This document shows positions 45,369 through 57,598 of a stretch of 64,000 nucleotides of DNA, piece by piece. Position 1 is the first letter of the stretch; each line of letters begins with the position of its first letter. Source of the stretch: Isoetes taiwanensis (Eukaryota > Streptophyta > Lycopodiopsida > Isoetales > Isoetaceae); assembly GCA_021234155.1 (NCBI GenBank), contig JAJEKV010000066.1, positions 2,553,552-2,617,551 on the forward strand, in the 5' to 3' direction. The position numbers and the translations under genes are program-made. The notes beneath the pieces were generated by a model. That model made no database searches. It was not told where the DNA came from and saw only the letters and a list, made by a program, of their open reading frames with translations.

Positions 45369-46992
45369 TGTACGTTCGAGGAAATATATGCCATAAATAC
45401 GTATATTTCGAAAAAGTCAATATACAAGTCTATCTTCATAGCCTTGTATACCATAGATTGTGGCACTAAGGGGCATGACTAAGTTATTCATATAACTTAG
45501 CCAACCTTAGGTTAAGACCATTTTCCACGTGGCCTTAACCTATTGGGTACCCGCCACACGGACTTACCCTATTGGAGCCACGTGGTATAACATGTGAACC
45601 CTAAGCTATAAAGGCCTAAACCCTAACCCTAGGCCTCTTTTCCGCTCCAAATCTGGGGAACCTTCTTATTTCGAAACTCCGTTTGAGAACCATTTGCCGT
45701 GGAGCGATAGCATGGCAGCCCCCAGAGCGTGAGCGCATCAGCAGGAGTGGGAGCTACCTCGAACACCTCGAAGACCATGGAGACGCCAGGAGCAGGAGGG
45801 AGTTCTTCGAGAGCAGGTATTTCGGCATAGATTTCTTTGTAGATCATCTGGAAGTTAGGACTCCAGATGAGTTAGCATTTCGTGTCTCTAGTAAAGCCTT
45901 CCTAGAACCCTCAGTCTAGATCTTAAACCCTAATCAATGAATCCTAACTGTAAGTTAGATACATATGATTAGGTTTAGATATTATTCTCATTATTATCAT
46001 GTATGTGGATATGTGATGTTGGTTGATCATGTTTACTCCTTGTGTATTGGGAAGGGGGGTAGAGACCTAGTAGCCATTACTTAGTGATGCCCCTAGTTTA
46101 GACCCTTTAGTTCCTATTATTATGCGGCCTATGCATAAGAGCCCACCGGGCTATGGGGACTATGATGTGACTCAGCACTACACAACGGGGCTAGAGGCAA
46201 TATGGAGAGGGGATCCCTGCTGAGCGTGGCTACTGGGGATCCCATAGCGGGCTAGGCCTATGGCCGGTCACTTTGTGTGGGCCGGGCATGGGTGGACACT
46301 GAAGGGGCAATGGTGTCGCCCGCCTCGGGGAGTTGTGTGCCGGCTTGGCCCTATTTTGGGGGGTTAAGCCCTGCACGTAATCGTGTGTCGCCACAATTCT
46401 CTAGCTGCCGTGGAACCTCTAGACCAGGGAAGGGAGATGCAACCCTTCGCCTCGCCGGACCCGAGGGAGATGCAGCACAGAGTAGTTCCGGATGGGTGAT
46501 ACCATGGGATTGCAGATCCAGGAAGGTTAGAGTCATGTCGAGCCCCATCTAGCCCTACCGCAAAGTATGCATGAGGGGCGATGGAGTGGTCAACCCTAGC
46601 CATTGTTTATAGCCAACCCTGCCATTGTTATGACTCGGTCTGCTCTATCTTGAGACCTAGCCATCAGTCTAGCTCCCCATGATTCTGAGCCTTGGGTAGG
46701 AGCTCTCATGTTTTACGGCATATGTTTATCTCTGTGGTAGTTATAGATATGTGGATCTGCCACCCTTCGAGGTAGTATGATGTATTGTTATTGCTAGTTC
46801 TGACGTTGTTTATGCTTCCCCTGTGATAGGAGCCCATAGGGGAAGGGCGCGCAAGACACCTTCGTGTCTCCTTCCCGCACTAGGGATACCCTGAAGTGCG
46901 GGATAGACGGAGGTCCCGTGCGGTCGAAGGACCGGATGGGGTTCCTACGGAGTGTACGGCCGGGAGCCATATATTTTGTAGGGAGCGTCACA
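45369..46992 (+). repeat. 3' LTR of chromovirus (copy B)
   Basis: The ends are TGTACGTTCG and GAGCGTCACA, 1624 bp in all, of the same family as 9453-11091 and 55972-57598. It follows a polypurine tract, so it is a 3' LTR in plus orientation. It cuts into the left LTR of the Tat-type element at 46993. Confidence 0.88.
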
Positions 46993-48498
46993 ATCTCATA
47001 TTTCCATCACATTTCCTTTGCCTTGCCATAAAAACATGACTTTGACCATTTTTTTTCAATTATATTTTCCTAGTTCAAAATCAAAACTTAGGGTTATATG
47101 GTTGAGCCATTTCATCCATTTCATTTCCATAACCTTGAAATATTTGGCCTTTATTTTTGAAAAAATAATCCCTACCATGGAATATTAGAATTCTAGGGGA
47201 ATGATTAGGGTATCACTTTAGATCCCTCAAAGATGCTCCATGCCACGTGGCAAAGTCAGATATGCCCCCCAATTCTTGGAAAGCATCTCCAAAAAGTTTC
47301 CTAAGGTTCGTTTGATTTTTTTTGTTAAACCTTTGAAAATTGAATTTTCAAAAGCTCGAAATCTTGAAAGATACTCGAAAGATGCTCGCGAGATTCCCTC
47401 AAAGAACCCTAAAATTAAAAAAAATTGTTCGAATTGGCCAAATTCCTCCATTACTGCCTTCAAATCCTCCCGAATCTTTGTTTCCCACTTCTCAACTACC
47501 CAACAAACCCATAATTAAGGCCTAAGATTTCGGATCCATTAAAATTTGAAATAAATCCCCGGGTGATCGACACAAAATTTTTGAAGGCCCAGAAGTTATC
47601 AAGGAAGTTTCAGAGCAAGCAAGAAGCAGAGCCGAGCATTCTTGAGTTCCCTGTGCACTCCCTCAATTGGAAAATCATTCCACTTGGGAAAAAATCTTCA
47701 TCGTTATTTTGACAATGTGAAAAGCCGTGTTTAGGAAGTATTGACTTACTTTCTGATATAGCCCTGTGATGTTTATAACTTGAAATACCAATTTGCATCG
47801 ATTACTTTCTCAAAAGTTCCCTCTGATACTCATTCAAAAAAATCAAAAATCATATTTTCTTGTATATATTGCTTCACCATGGAGCTGCACTTCATATTCA
47901 TAATGTCTAGCACCTGTATGCTTTGAAAAAACTCAAAAAAGCCATTTGTATCCAATGTTATAAATTTCTGCTTGCTGTTTACAGTATTCTTGACTGTAAA
48001 TTGGCAAATCTGCATGCAAATCTTATCTCCTTGTATTCAAATTCAACTTTGACTGCATTAGATCACAATTTGAAGATATTTGTTTTGGAATTTCTCAAAA
48101 AACATTTCAGGAACTCGAGTTACCAATTTTTGAGCTCTGATGTGCAGTCTGACTTGCATTGACCAAAAATTGACCTGAGTTTGGACTCAAATAACTTTCA
48201 GATCCTAGTTCTGACTTGGTCAGAAATTTCACCATTGCATCTCAGCAACTTTTCTCTGTAAGTCTGAGCACTCAGACCAAAGATAAAGGCCAAGATCTTA
48301 CAGCAATAATCTTTGAGCCACTGCTACCTAAATCCAGAATTGGGAAGGTATGAGTATTTGATTATTTTGCATATTGTGGCCTGTTTTATCTTGAAAAGAC
48401 TGATCAACTTAAGTGATCTGGAGATCCTAACTTCAACTTTAGCCAAACCTTGAGTTGGCTTCTTGAGTTTGACTCTTAAGCCAGGTTGAGGGTCAACA
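46993..48498 (+). repeat. 5' LTR of Tat-type element (5' end missing)
   Basis: Positions 46993-47827 match 54672-55457, with a 65-bp extra piece near 47155-47220. It ends GTCAACA at 48498. The first 430 bp, present in the right LTR from 54246, are missing because the chromovirus LTR abuts. Confidence 0.8.
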
Positions 48499-48501
48499 TT
48501 T

Positions 48502-48519
48502 TGGAGGTCCTACCGAGAT
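48502..48519 (+). other. Primer binding site, tRNA-Gln
   Basis: TGGAGGTCCTACCGAGAT is complementary to the 3' end of plant tRNA-Gln (T-arm plus CCA). It lies 3 bp after the LTR end. The match is from memory of tRNA-Gln sequences. Confidence 0.65.
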
Positions 48520-48540
48520 ATCTCTTGGATCTAATAACTC

Positions 48541-49620
48541 ATGGCTCCTAAACAGAGAGTACCTGCTGATCATGATCACATGGAGGAAGCTGAGGCACCA
48601 AAACATTGCAGAGACAGACCTTTGCCTCAAAACCTCTCAAGTAGCTTGCTTTCAAGCATGCCTTACCAATTTGAATTAAATGTTCCAGTTCCAAAAAGAG
48701 TTGCAAGTTGTCCGAGTTTGAGAAATGCTTTAAGGAAGGAGATGAGGCTGGAGCTTGGTTGACATATGAAAAACTCATGGGAGTTTCCACATGGGATGAC
48801 CTTGTTAACAAATTCTTGGACAGATTTGGTAAGTTAGCTGCCCCTCAAGACCTCGTTAATGAACTGCATTCTTTTTCTATTCGTACAGGTGAAGGTGTGA
48901 ACCAATACAAAGAAAGATTCAGCACCTACATGAGCAAATGCCAAAAGAGCCAAGTTCCTATTCCTACTCTTTTCTTAGTGTCATCTTTTATCAAAGGGTT
49001 AGCTCCTAGACCTGAAATTCAAAGGAAACTGATCAAGATTCAAGTTGCTGAGGTTTGCCAAGACTATTGAACTCACTAGAATGCTTTCTATTTTGCCTGA
49101 AATACACAATATCTCTTATCACGATCCCTTTTATCCTGATGCCACTGATGGCTCCTATGAGCCACATGTTCCTATCTATGTTGTACTCAAGAACAAGAAG
49201 AATGCTAAAGAAGAGGAGTCTGACACCAAGATCTCAGAGGTCAAGGCAGATCTATCTAAGGTAACAGATGCTTTAGCTGAAGTTAACAAACAATTAGCTG
49301 AGCTCAAAACATCTAGGGCGGGCAGAGTTTATCCAGAATGCATTCATTGTGCTAGGACTTCACATCCCTCAGATATTTGCTATTGGAGTAAATGTAATAG
49401 GAAAGGTCACTTTGGAAGAGAATGTCATGTTTATGCTTTTTGTAAAGAGATAGGCCATACTGACCTCAAATGCTCTGTTAAAGAATATTTTGCAAAACAG
49501 GAAAAGAAAAAGAAACCAGAATCAAATCTGGCTGTGAGATTTACTGAACCAAGTACCTCTATAAGGTTTGTACAAGCAACAGAGCTCCCTAAAGTAGAAG
49601 AGATCATGGTGGTGCACACC
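48541..49620 (+). pseudogene. Gag of Tat-type element
   Basis: A start at 48541 (MAPKQRVPADHD) leads, after a shift near 48700, into WLTYEKLMGVSTWDDLVNKF and LDRFGKLAAPQDLVNELHSF, the retrotransposon-gag domain of Tat-type elements. After another shift near 49050, three zinc knuckles follow at 49336-49485: CIHC with a later His and Cys, CNRKGHFGREC, and CKEIGHTDLKC. The last two keep full C-x2-4-C-x-H-x-C-type spacing or close to it. Gag packages the RNA. Only two shifts separate it from an intact frame, so this element is younger than copies A and B. Confidence 0.8.
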
Positions 49621-50449
49621 AGAAGCATGAATGATACCAATAAGCAAGTTGAGACTAGTGAGCCAGCTGCCAGAGATGTCAGGACATTACCTCCACCAAC
49701 TGCTGTCGAAAAGATACCTTCCCCAGATATAGCTCCACCACCAATTCAAAAGTATGGTAAGAAAGATCAAGATCTAGATGAAGTAGATGTTTTACTTAAG
49801 AACTCTAAGGTAAATGTAGATTTATTTACTCTGTTAAAAATTGCTCCTAGTTATAGAAAAAGATTATTACAACAGACTGCCTCTCATGAACCAGTAGCAT
49901 GTGTCAACTTTACTGATGCTACTAAATCCATTTTAGCCCAGAATGAGGAAGATCCTGGACCATTCAGCTGTTTAGCTACTTTGGGAGGCTTTACCTTCTC
50001 AAATGTATTGCTAGATGGGGGATCTCCTTTGAACATTATGCCTTATCATGTTATGAAAAAGTGTGGTCTCAAGGTAGATGAGAAGTCCTCTGTCTTATTG
50101 AAGTCTTTTTATAATGCCAAAATAACTCCTGTTGGGGTAGTTACCAAAGTTCCTGTCAACACCAAAGGAATAACTGTAGCTGCTAACTTCATTGTTGTGG
50201 CCTTTGAAAATATGGGAGATGACACAGATATCTATGATCTTCTGCTTGGAAGAAGGTGGATGGCTACTGTTGATGTCAGGCCAATTTGGTCTCAAGGAAT
50301 TTGCACTATCTCCAATGGTATTCAAAGGGCCATGTTGTACAACCAAGGAGCATTACTTGATTCAAGCAAAGAGGTACATTTCATTAAAGAATTGCCAATA
50401 CAAGAACCATTGGGACATTATAGAATACCTGCTCCTTTAGTACAACAAT
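49621..50449 (+). pseudogene. Protease of Tat-type element
   Basis: In the frame that continues from Gag, VLLDGGSPLNIMPYHVMKKCGL (near 50005) is the active site, with D-G-G where D-S-G or D-T-G is usual. YDLLLGRRWM (near 50235) is the second conserved strand. The change in the active-site triad's middle residue is also seen in some Tat relatives, so activity cannot be excluded. The reading runs on to 50556. Confidence 0.75.
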
Positions 50450-50857
50450 ATGATGCTATTCCTCTACTCAGCAAGGCAAGACTGGGCAGTTATGGTTGGT
50501 ATTTCAACAAAATTAAATATTGCTGCCTCTGCTGCCATATTGAAGGATTCTTCTAGCAGACTTTTGGCTAACGTAGGGCGTATCTATCCCCAAATAACCT
50601 CTAATGGAGCAGAATATAAAGCTTTGATTGCAGGGCTCCAGGAAGCTAAAGCTATGGAAATCTCTCATATTTCCATTTTTGGGGATTCTCAGCTAATATG
50701 TAATCAGATTAATGGAGAATACCAGACCAAACACGCTGATATGGAGGCACAGAAAAACCTTGTCATGGGATTGCTTGCACATTTTACATCTTGGCAGATC
50801 ACTCACATACCAAGGGAACAAAATGGTGAAGCTGATGCACTCTTATGTCACATTTAA
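50450..50857 (+). pseudogene. Plant-type (archaeal-like) RNase H upstream of RT
   Basis: In the +1 frame after the protease, the reading has AASAAILKD, then NGAEYKALIAGLQEAK (catalytic Glu), ISIFGDSQLICNQINGEY (catalytic Asp) and HIPREQNGEADALL (last Asp), the boxes of the RVT_3-type RNase H found as a second RNase H in Tat elements. The first catalytic Asp, expected before the AASAAIL strand, is not seen. It lies between protease and RT, whereas the arrangement I know for Tat puts it after the first RNase H. Confidence 0.75.
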
Positions 50858-52385
50858 CTGAAGGGTCCAAATCTGAAGATGAACTGGATAATGATGAGGT
50901 TAAGGAGCTTTGTCCTATTCTAGTCATCAACACAACTCAAGAAAATTTGACTAGTGAGGTAATTATCTCAAAGAATGGTCAGCAAAGGACTCTTTTTGTA
51001 GGGGATTTGTTTGACACTCAAAATGAGGAAGAAATTACCAAGTTTTTTGAAGAAAGGAAGGATGTGTTTGCTTGGGACTATTCTGAGCTCACTGGTATCA
51101 AGGAAGAAATATGTCAGTTTGAAATAAAAATAAAAGAGGGACATAAACCTGTTTTCCAGAAGTTGAGAAGGATTAACACTTCCCTTATGAGTTTAATCAA
51201 AGAAGAGCTATAAAATGATGGATGCAGGTGTTATCTTTGAGATTATTAATCCTGAATGGGTGTCTTGCATTGTGCCAGTAGAAAAAAAAGGGGGGGCATT
51301 AAGGATTTGTATAGATTATCGAGATCTCAATAAGGCCACCATAAAAGACTGTTACCCTCTGCCTTTTTTAGAAGAAATTTTATATGCTGTGGCTGGTAAA
51401 GATAATGGATTTTCAGGGTTCAACCAGATTAGTATTAAAGAAGAGGATCAGCTAAAGACTGCATTTATCACTCCTTGGGGCACATATGCTATGAAGAGGA
51501 TGCCATTTGATCTGATGAATGCTCCAGCCACTTTTCAAAGGGCCATGGATGTCATTTTCAGAACTATGTCTGCTGAAGAGCTTAGAATCTATTTGGATGA
51601 TCTTTGCCTAGGATCTAGCTCTACTAACCACTTGGCATTACTTGCAAGATCATGTTCCTTGTGCAGAGATTCTAAAGTCAACCTGAACCCAAAGAAATGT
51701 ATATTCTTTTCCTCAAAAGGGCAATTATTGGGACATGAAGTTTCCAGCAAGGGTATCCAAGTTGCACAAAACAAGGTCGAGGCCCTCAAAAGGTTAGCAC
51801 CCCCTAAAAATTTGAAACAAGTAAAAAGTTTTATAGGTATGACCAGTTTCCTTAGAATGTATGTATCTAATTTTGATCACATTATAAGCCCTATTTCTAA
51901 GTTGACTAGAATAGGCAAATTCTCCAAGTCTGAAAGTAAATATATCCCTGTTAAGTGGACATCTGAGTGTCAAGAATCTTGTGATTTTTTAATTTCCTCT
52001 ATATGTAAGGCTACCTTGCTCAAAAAACCAAACATGGATGTGCCATTTGAAGTCTATATTACAGTAACTAAAAAAGCTATAGGATTAGCAATTCTGCAGG
52101 AGAAGCACATTATTCTGTTTGCTAGCAAGCAGTTGTCTGCAACTGAAGAAAGGTACCCTCGAATGGAAAAAAGTGCTGATGCCCTCATGTTTCTCATCAA
52201 CAAACAGGGACATTTGATCATGAATAGTAAGGTTATGGTCTACATGAAGCAGAATCCCATAGGTTTGCTATTTGGAAAAAACACCAACAAACCAAAGATT
52301 CAAAGGTGGGCATGTAAGTTGCAAAATTTTGATATTTTTGTGAAAGAGTTGCACCAGGTTAAAAATCCTAGTCTGTACTTACCTT
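50845..52385 (+). pseudogene. Reverse transcriptase and first RNase H of Tat-type element
   Basis: The pre-RT linker FFEERKDVFAWDYSELTG (near 51040) is typical of Tat. After a shift at 51213, the RT reads VEKKGGALRICIDYRDLNKA and NGFSGFNQISIKEEDQ, where the first catalytic Asp of D-G-F-S-G is Asn. MPFDLMNAPATFQRAMD and IYLDDLCLG follow at about 51590, with both Asp kept. The connection and gypsy-type RNase H run to about 52350 (ILFASKQLSATEERYPRMEK), with its first Asp replaced. The frame stays open for over 600 codons. Confidence 0.85.
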
Positions 52386-53666
52386 ATGATCATGGAGAAG
52401 ATGCAAAGCCTACTAATGCTTTTGTCACTGTAGCACACATAGAGGAAGACCAAGAAGAACAAAGCCTTGGGGGTTGGCAACAACCTATTGAAACATACCT
52501 GCACCAAGGGAAGCTGCCCTTAGGATTTACACCTAGCCAACAGAGGAGATTCAAAGAAAAGTGCAGACAGTTCAAACTTATAGGAAAAGTTCTGTGTAAA
52601 ATTAACAGAGATGGTGTCCTCCTTAGATGTGTAAATGAAGAAGAAGCTGCCCTGATCATTAAAGAGATGCACAATGGCATTTGTGGAGGTCACTTTGCTG
52701 GAGACACTACAGCCAAGAAGATACTCAGGTCTGGTTATTTTTGGCCTACAGTTTTTAAAGATTGCTATAATATTATAAAAACTTGTCATCAATGCCAAAT
52801 CTTTGGCAAGAGGATACTTCTTCCAGCTGCTTTGAGTCCTATTGTGTCCCCAGGGCCATTTCAAATCTGGGGTCTTGACTACATTGGCCCTATTAATCCT
52901 CCTTCTGCTGGACAACACCAGCACATAATTGTGGCTACTGATTACTTTACTAAGTGGGCAGAGGCTATCCCTTTAAAACAAGCCAATGCTATTACCACAG
53001 CCAAATTCATACATGAACACATATGTGTCAGGTTTGGGATTCCCTTCAAACTCCATTTTGATAGGGGAACTCCTTTTGTCAACGAAGTTTTTTCTAATCT
53101 GTTGAGCATCCTTAAAATCAAGCATACCAAGAGCTCCTCATATTAGCCTCAAGGAAATGGCCAGGCTGAAGCTACTAATAAAGTTCTAAAGAGTATTTTG
53201 CAGAAAACAGTTGAAGGAAACCAAAGGGATTGGCATCTTAAAATTGCTGATGCTCTTTGGGCTTATAGAGTTACTATAAAGGCAGCCACCAATCACACAC
53301 CTTTCAATTTAGTCTATGGCATTGAGGCCATACTCCCAATAGAGCTTAAGTTGCCCTCTTTAAGGTTGGCTCATAAATTATGCTTACCCTTTGAATATGC
53401 TCTACAGAACAGGTTAGATGCACTTTCACACTTGGACAAGTATAAAATGGATGCTGAAAATACCAACCTGCCTAAGAAAGCTAAAGACATGGCTGCATTC
53501 AAAGCTGCTCACAGAATCCAAGGCAATTTCAAGGAAGGGGAGCTGGTCCTCAAATGGAACAAAGCTAGGGAGGATTCAGCCAGCAAATTCGAAAACCTTT
53601 GGGAAGGACCTTATGAGATTATGGAACCTGCAGGAAGAAGTCAAACTGTCTCCAAGGGTTAGCTGA
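52386..53666 (+). pseudogene. Integrase of Tat-type element
   Basis: The zinc-binding domain is complete: MHNGICGGHFAGD, then KTCHQCQIFG (two His, two Cys). The core has WGLDYIGPINPP (first Asp), FGIPFKLHFDRGTPFVNEVF (second Asp, with R-G-T in place of the usual N-G) and, after a TAG at 53144, NGQAEATNKVLKSIL (the Glu). The C-terminal part 53198-53666 contains HTPFNLVYGIEAILPIE and FKEGELVLKWN. All three DDE residues are kept, so one stop is the main lesion. Confidence 0.85.
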
Positions 53667-54245
53667 AGAAATTTGATAATTTGGTTCTGTGTTTCCATGA
53701 CAGGTTCATCCTAGAACCACCAAATCATCTGTCTTAAGTTGTCCTGCCAATCATCATCATCCTGCTTCCACTCTTCACCATTCCTAAGCACCCTGCATAT
53801 CAACTTTACCATCATAATCAGGGTTGCAATGTTGTTATGGTTTTATTATTTAACTATTTTGTGTTTCCATGATAGGTGCATCCTTGTTACCATCTCTTCA
53901 TCTGTCTTAAGTTGGCTTACAAGATCATATTTACTCTCTTTCTATTTTTTCTTATCATTCCCTTACATCACTCTGCACATCACCCTTACCATCATCAGCA
54001 GAGTTGTTACCTCAAAGTCATCCAGCAATCACATTTTTCTTGTTTTGGCGAGTCAACACCATCTACACACCTATGACTATCTAAATCATGCACCATACTT
54101 CATCTCACACATACCCATTCTTCACACTTCACACTACTTCCATATTTTCCTCTCATTCTGCTCATAATTCATCCCTTGCTGAAACTCTCTCAAGTCAACT
54201 GCTATATGGCTGAGGGGACCAGCCATTTTTCTTGTTTTGGCTAGA
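53667..54245 (+). other. 3' untranslated region with tandem repeat (Tat type)
   Basis: The block GTGTTTCCATGA-x-AGGT-x-CATCCT through CATCTGTCTTAAGTTG occurs at 53690 and 53862, a period near 170 bp, with interspersed CATCATCA and CACTCT words. Tat-type elements often carry tandem repeats here. Confidence 0.65.
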
Positions 54246-55457
54246 TGTTGCCCCCAAAGGGCAACATGGCAACCACATCATACCTAGATGCCAACCTTTG
54301 CAAAGTCAACTCCTATGGATATTAAGTCAAAGCTATATGAAGATTGGAAGACACTTGTTCGAAGATTGGAAGATATCATGCTTAGAAGTTTGGAAGACCT
54401 TCATCACCAAAAAAATGAGAAAAGTAGTAGTCAAATGGTTATGCAAGTCAAGTCACAAAGATACATCACCAAAGTCAACCACAAGATACTCTTTTTCAAA
54501 GTCAAATTTGGATCTTACATAGCTAGAAGACTTTTGGGTAATGAAGATTGGAAGATTTGAAGACCCCCATGGTGATCTAGAATTTTTGGCCTTAATTTAT
54601 TCCCATCTCCACCTTTCTACACTTTGCTCCAATCATCTCTTTCTCCCTTATCTTGCCATAAGACCATTCCCATCTCATATTTCCATCACATTTCCTTTGC
54701 CTTGCCATAAAAACATGACTTTGACCATTTTTTTTCAATTATATTTTCCTAGTTCAAAATCAAAACTTAGGGTTATGTGGTTGAGCCATCTCATCCATTT
54801 CATTTCCATAACCTTGAAATATTTGGTCTTTAGATCCCTCAAAGATGCTCCATGCCACGTGGCAAAGTCAGATATGCCACCCAATTCTTGGAAAGCATCT
54901 CCAAAAAGATTAAAAAGATTCCTAAGGTTCCAAAAATTCAAAGGTTTGATTTTTTTTTGTTAAACCTTAGAAAATTGAATTTTCAAAAGCCCCGAATCTT
55001 GAAAGATACTCGAAAGATGCTCGCGAGATTCCCTCGAAGAACCCTAAAATTAGAAAAAATGTTCGAATTGGCCAGATTCCTCCATTACTGCCTTCAATTC
55101 CTCCCGAATCTTTGTTTTCCACTTCTGAGCTACCCAACAAACCCATAATTAAGGCCTAAGATTCCAGATCCATTAAAATTTGAAATAAATTCCGGGGTGA
55201 TCGACACAAAATTTTTGAAGGCCCAGAAGTGATCAAGGAAGTTTCAGAGCAAGCAAGAAGCAGATCCGAGCATTCTTGAGTTCCCTGTGCACTCCCTCAA
55301 TTGGAAAATCATTCCACTTGGGAAAAATTCTTCATCATTATTTTGACAATGTGAAAAGCCGTGTTTAGGAAGTACTGAATTACTGATATAGCCCTGTGAT
55401 GTTTATGACTTGAAATACCAATTTGCTTCGATTACTTTCTCAAAAGTTCCCTCTGAT
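54246..55457 (+). repeat. 3' LTR of Tat-type element (3' end missing)
   Basis: This starts TGTTGCCCCC, the inverse of the CAACA end at 48498. It matches the left LTR from 54672 on and stops at CCCTCTGAT, where LINE sequence begins. About 670 bp of its 3' part are lost. Confidence 0.8.
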
Positions 55458-55853
55458 CGCTATATCAGGGTGAATGCCCTTGTGAGTCAGTTTAGGCCGG
55501 GTGTGAGGCCTCTTTGCCCTTGTTGTGGCCTTCATCGTGAGACTGTGGAGCATTGTCTAGTTTTATGCCCTCACTTGCGGTGCACGGGATTAAGGTTAGG
55601 GCTCTGTTTGGTGAGATTGACTAGCCAACGATTCTTTGCTTCATGTGTATCACGGTGCTTGGCGCTCTTGCAGCGGCAAGCCTTGCATCCGTGTCGTGGC
55701 TTGATTGGTGTGGCTGATTTGGAAGGCGTCGGCGGTTGTGGATCTTTGGGGGATTGCGACTGCGACCCCTATCCGATTCCTCGACTTCGGATACAAGCTA
55801 TTTCAAAGCTTTTCGATGTTCCGGGATTAGTAGAGCGGAAGTTTGCCATTTAG
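55452..55853 (+). pseudogene. LINE ORF2 C-terminal zinc-binding fragment
   Basis: The frame reads RVNALVSQFRPGVRPLCPCC and then GLHRETVEHCLVLCPHL. This is the C-x2-C...E-T-x-E-H...C pattern of the zf-RVT domain that ends plant L1-like ORF2 proteins. It is joined directly to the broken Tat LTR and ends before the chromovirus LTR at 55972. It probably arose by 5'-truncated insertion, or it served as the target of both neighbours. The rest of the reading is not conserved. Confidence 0.7.
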
Positions 55854-55971
55854 TGGGATTTCTTGGGTGTTGTAGATGGTGATGGTCGGTTTATGCGCCG
55901 ATAGAGTTGCGGGTTTTTCGTGAGTTTGTTGTGGAGTGTCGAGGTATATTTGTCTCTTTTGGGGCGTTCTA

Positions 55972-57598
55972 CGTGGCGCTCCTACTAAATATCTGACTCC
56001 CGGCCGTACACTCCGGAAATCCCCCATCCGGTCCCTCCCACCTTACGGGCCCTCCGTCTATCCCGCACTGGGATCAAGTAGTGTGGGAAAGGGTTGTGAA
56101 AAGGTGTCTCTGCGCGCCCTTCCCCTATGGGCTCCTATCACTGGCCAGAAGCATAAACATCGTCAAAACTAGCAATAACAATACATCACACTACCTCGAA
56201 GGGTAGCTCATCCACATATCCATAGGTGCAAAGAACATAATCACATGCCATAAAACATGAGAGCTCCTACCCGTTAGCTCGACACATAAGGAAGTCGCCC
56301 ATTTGGATAGGCCTCAAGATAGAGCAGATCAGAGTCATAACAATGGCGGTGGCTATAGACAATGGCTAGGGTTGACCACTCCATCGCCCCTCACATTGCA
56401 TACTTTTGCGGATGGGCTAGGTCAAGCTGTGGCATGACTCTAACCTTCGGTCACGCCAATCCCATGGCATCACCCGCCGAGGCTGCTCCGGTTGCATCTC
56501 CTGGTCCGACGAGGTAGGAAGGGTTGCATCTCTCCTTCAGGGGTCTAGAGGATCACGGGCGGCTAGAGAATCGTGACGACAATGCGATTCGTGCCGAACA
56601 ACCCCAAAACAAGAGCCAGCCGACACTTGCAACTCTTGAGAGGCGCGGGATGGCACCATTGCCCCGGGGAGGTGTGGGACCCATGCTCGGCCCACACGGC
56701 CGGGCTATAAGCCTAGCCCACTATGGGATCCCGAAGCCCCCACTCGGCAGGGATCCACCCTCCATCTTGCCTCTAGCCCCGTTGTGTAGTCCGAGTCACA
56801 TCATAGCTTCCATAGCCTAAGTGGGTTCCTATGCACAAAGGCCGCAACTAATAGGAACTAAAGGGATCTACACTGGGAGCATACTACATATGGCCCTAGG
56901 TCTCTACCCCCCTTCCCAATACAAGAGGAGCAAACATGATCAACCAACATCCCATAACATCATATCATGATAATCATAATAAGAACATCTTAACCTAATC
57001 ATACATATCTAACTAATGATTAGGGTTCCTTGATTAGGGTTCAAGATGTTCAACAAAGGTTCTAGGGTGGCTCTACTCTAGACACGAAATACTAACCCAT
57101 CCGGAGTGCTAACTTCGGATGTACTAACATGAACTCTACTCAACCTACCTCCTCGAAAGCGCTTCCTCCCATCCCCCGTCTCCATGCTCCTTGGCGTGGG
57201 TGAAGGCTTGCTCCCTCAACGATCATACACACCTTCGGGGCTACCGCCCGAGGCTGGGCTATGATTTAACGATGCTCAAACGGGGTTTCGCACGTGGAGA
57301 TGAGAGTTCGGTGCTAGGTCGGGGAAAGGGTCTAGGGTTAGGTTAGAGCCCATATAGGTGTGGGTCCACATGGGATGCCACGTGGCACTACTAGGACGAG
57401 GCCGTGTGGCGGTTGCCTCATAGGATAAGGCCATGTGGAAATGGGCCTTATCTTAAGGTTATCTAAGTTAAACAATTAACTTAGATGTGCACCCCTTGCC
57501 ACTTTCTAAGGCATACAAGGCTACCTAGGTAGGCTTGTATGGTGATGGGTCCAAAATATAACGTATTTATAAGTATGATATTCCTGCGGAACGTCACA
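55972..57598 (-). repeat. 3' LTR of a third chromovirus copy
   Basis: The plus-strand ends are CGTGGCGCTCC and GGAACGTCACA, 1627 bp, in the same family as 9453-11091. On the minus strand it follows a purine run (AAGGGGGGAGAA at 57599-57612), so it is the 3' LTR of an element whose body lies at higher coordinates. Confidence 0.88.

Noticed and set aside
45608-45636. Telomere-like AAACCCTAACCCTA in an LTR
   Set aside because: There are only two units, and a related sequence occurs at the same place in other LTR copies; it is not an interstitial telomere tract.
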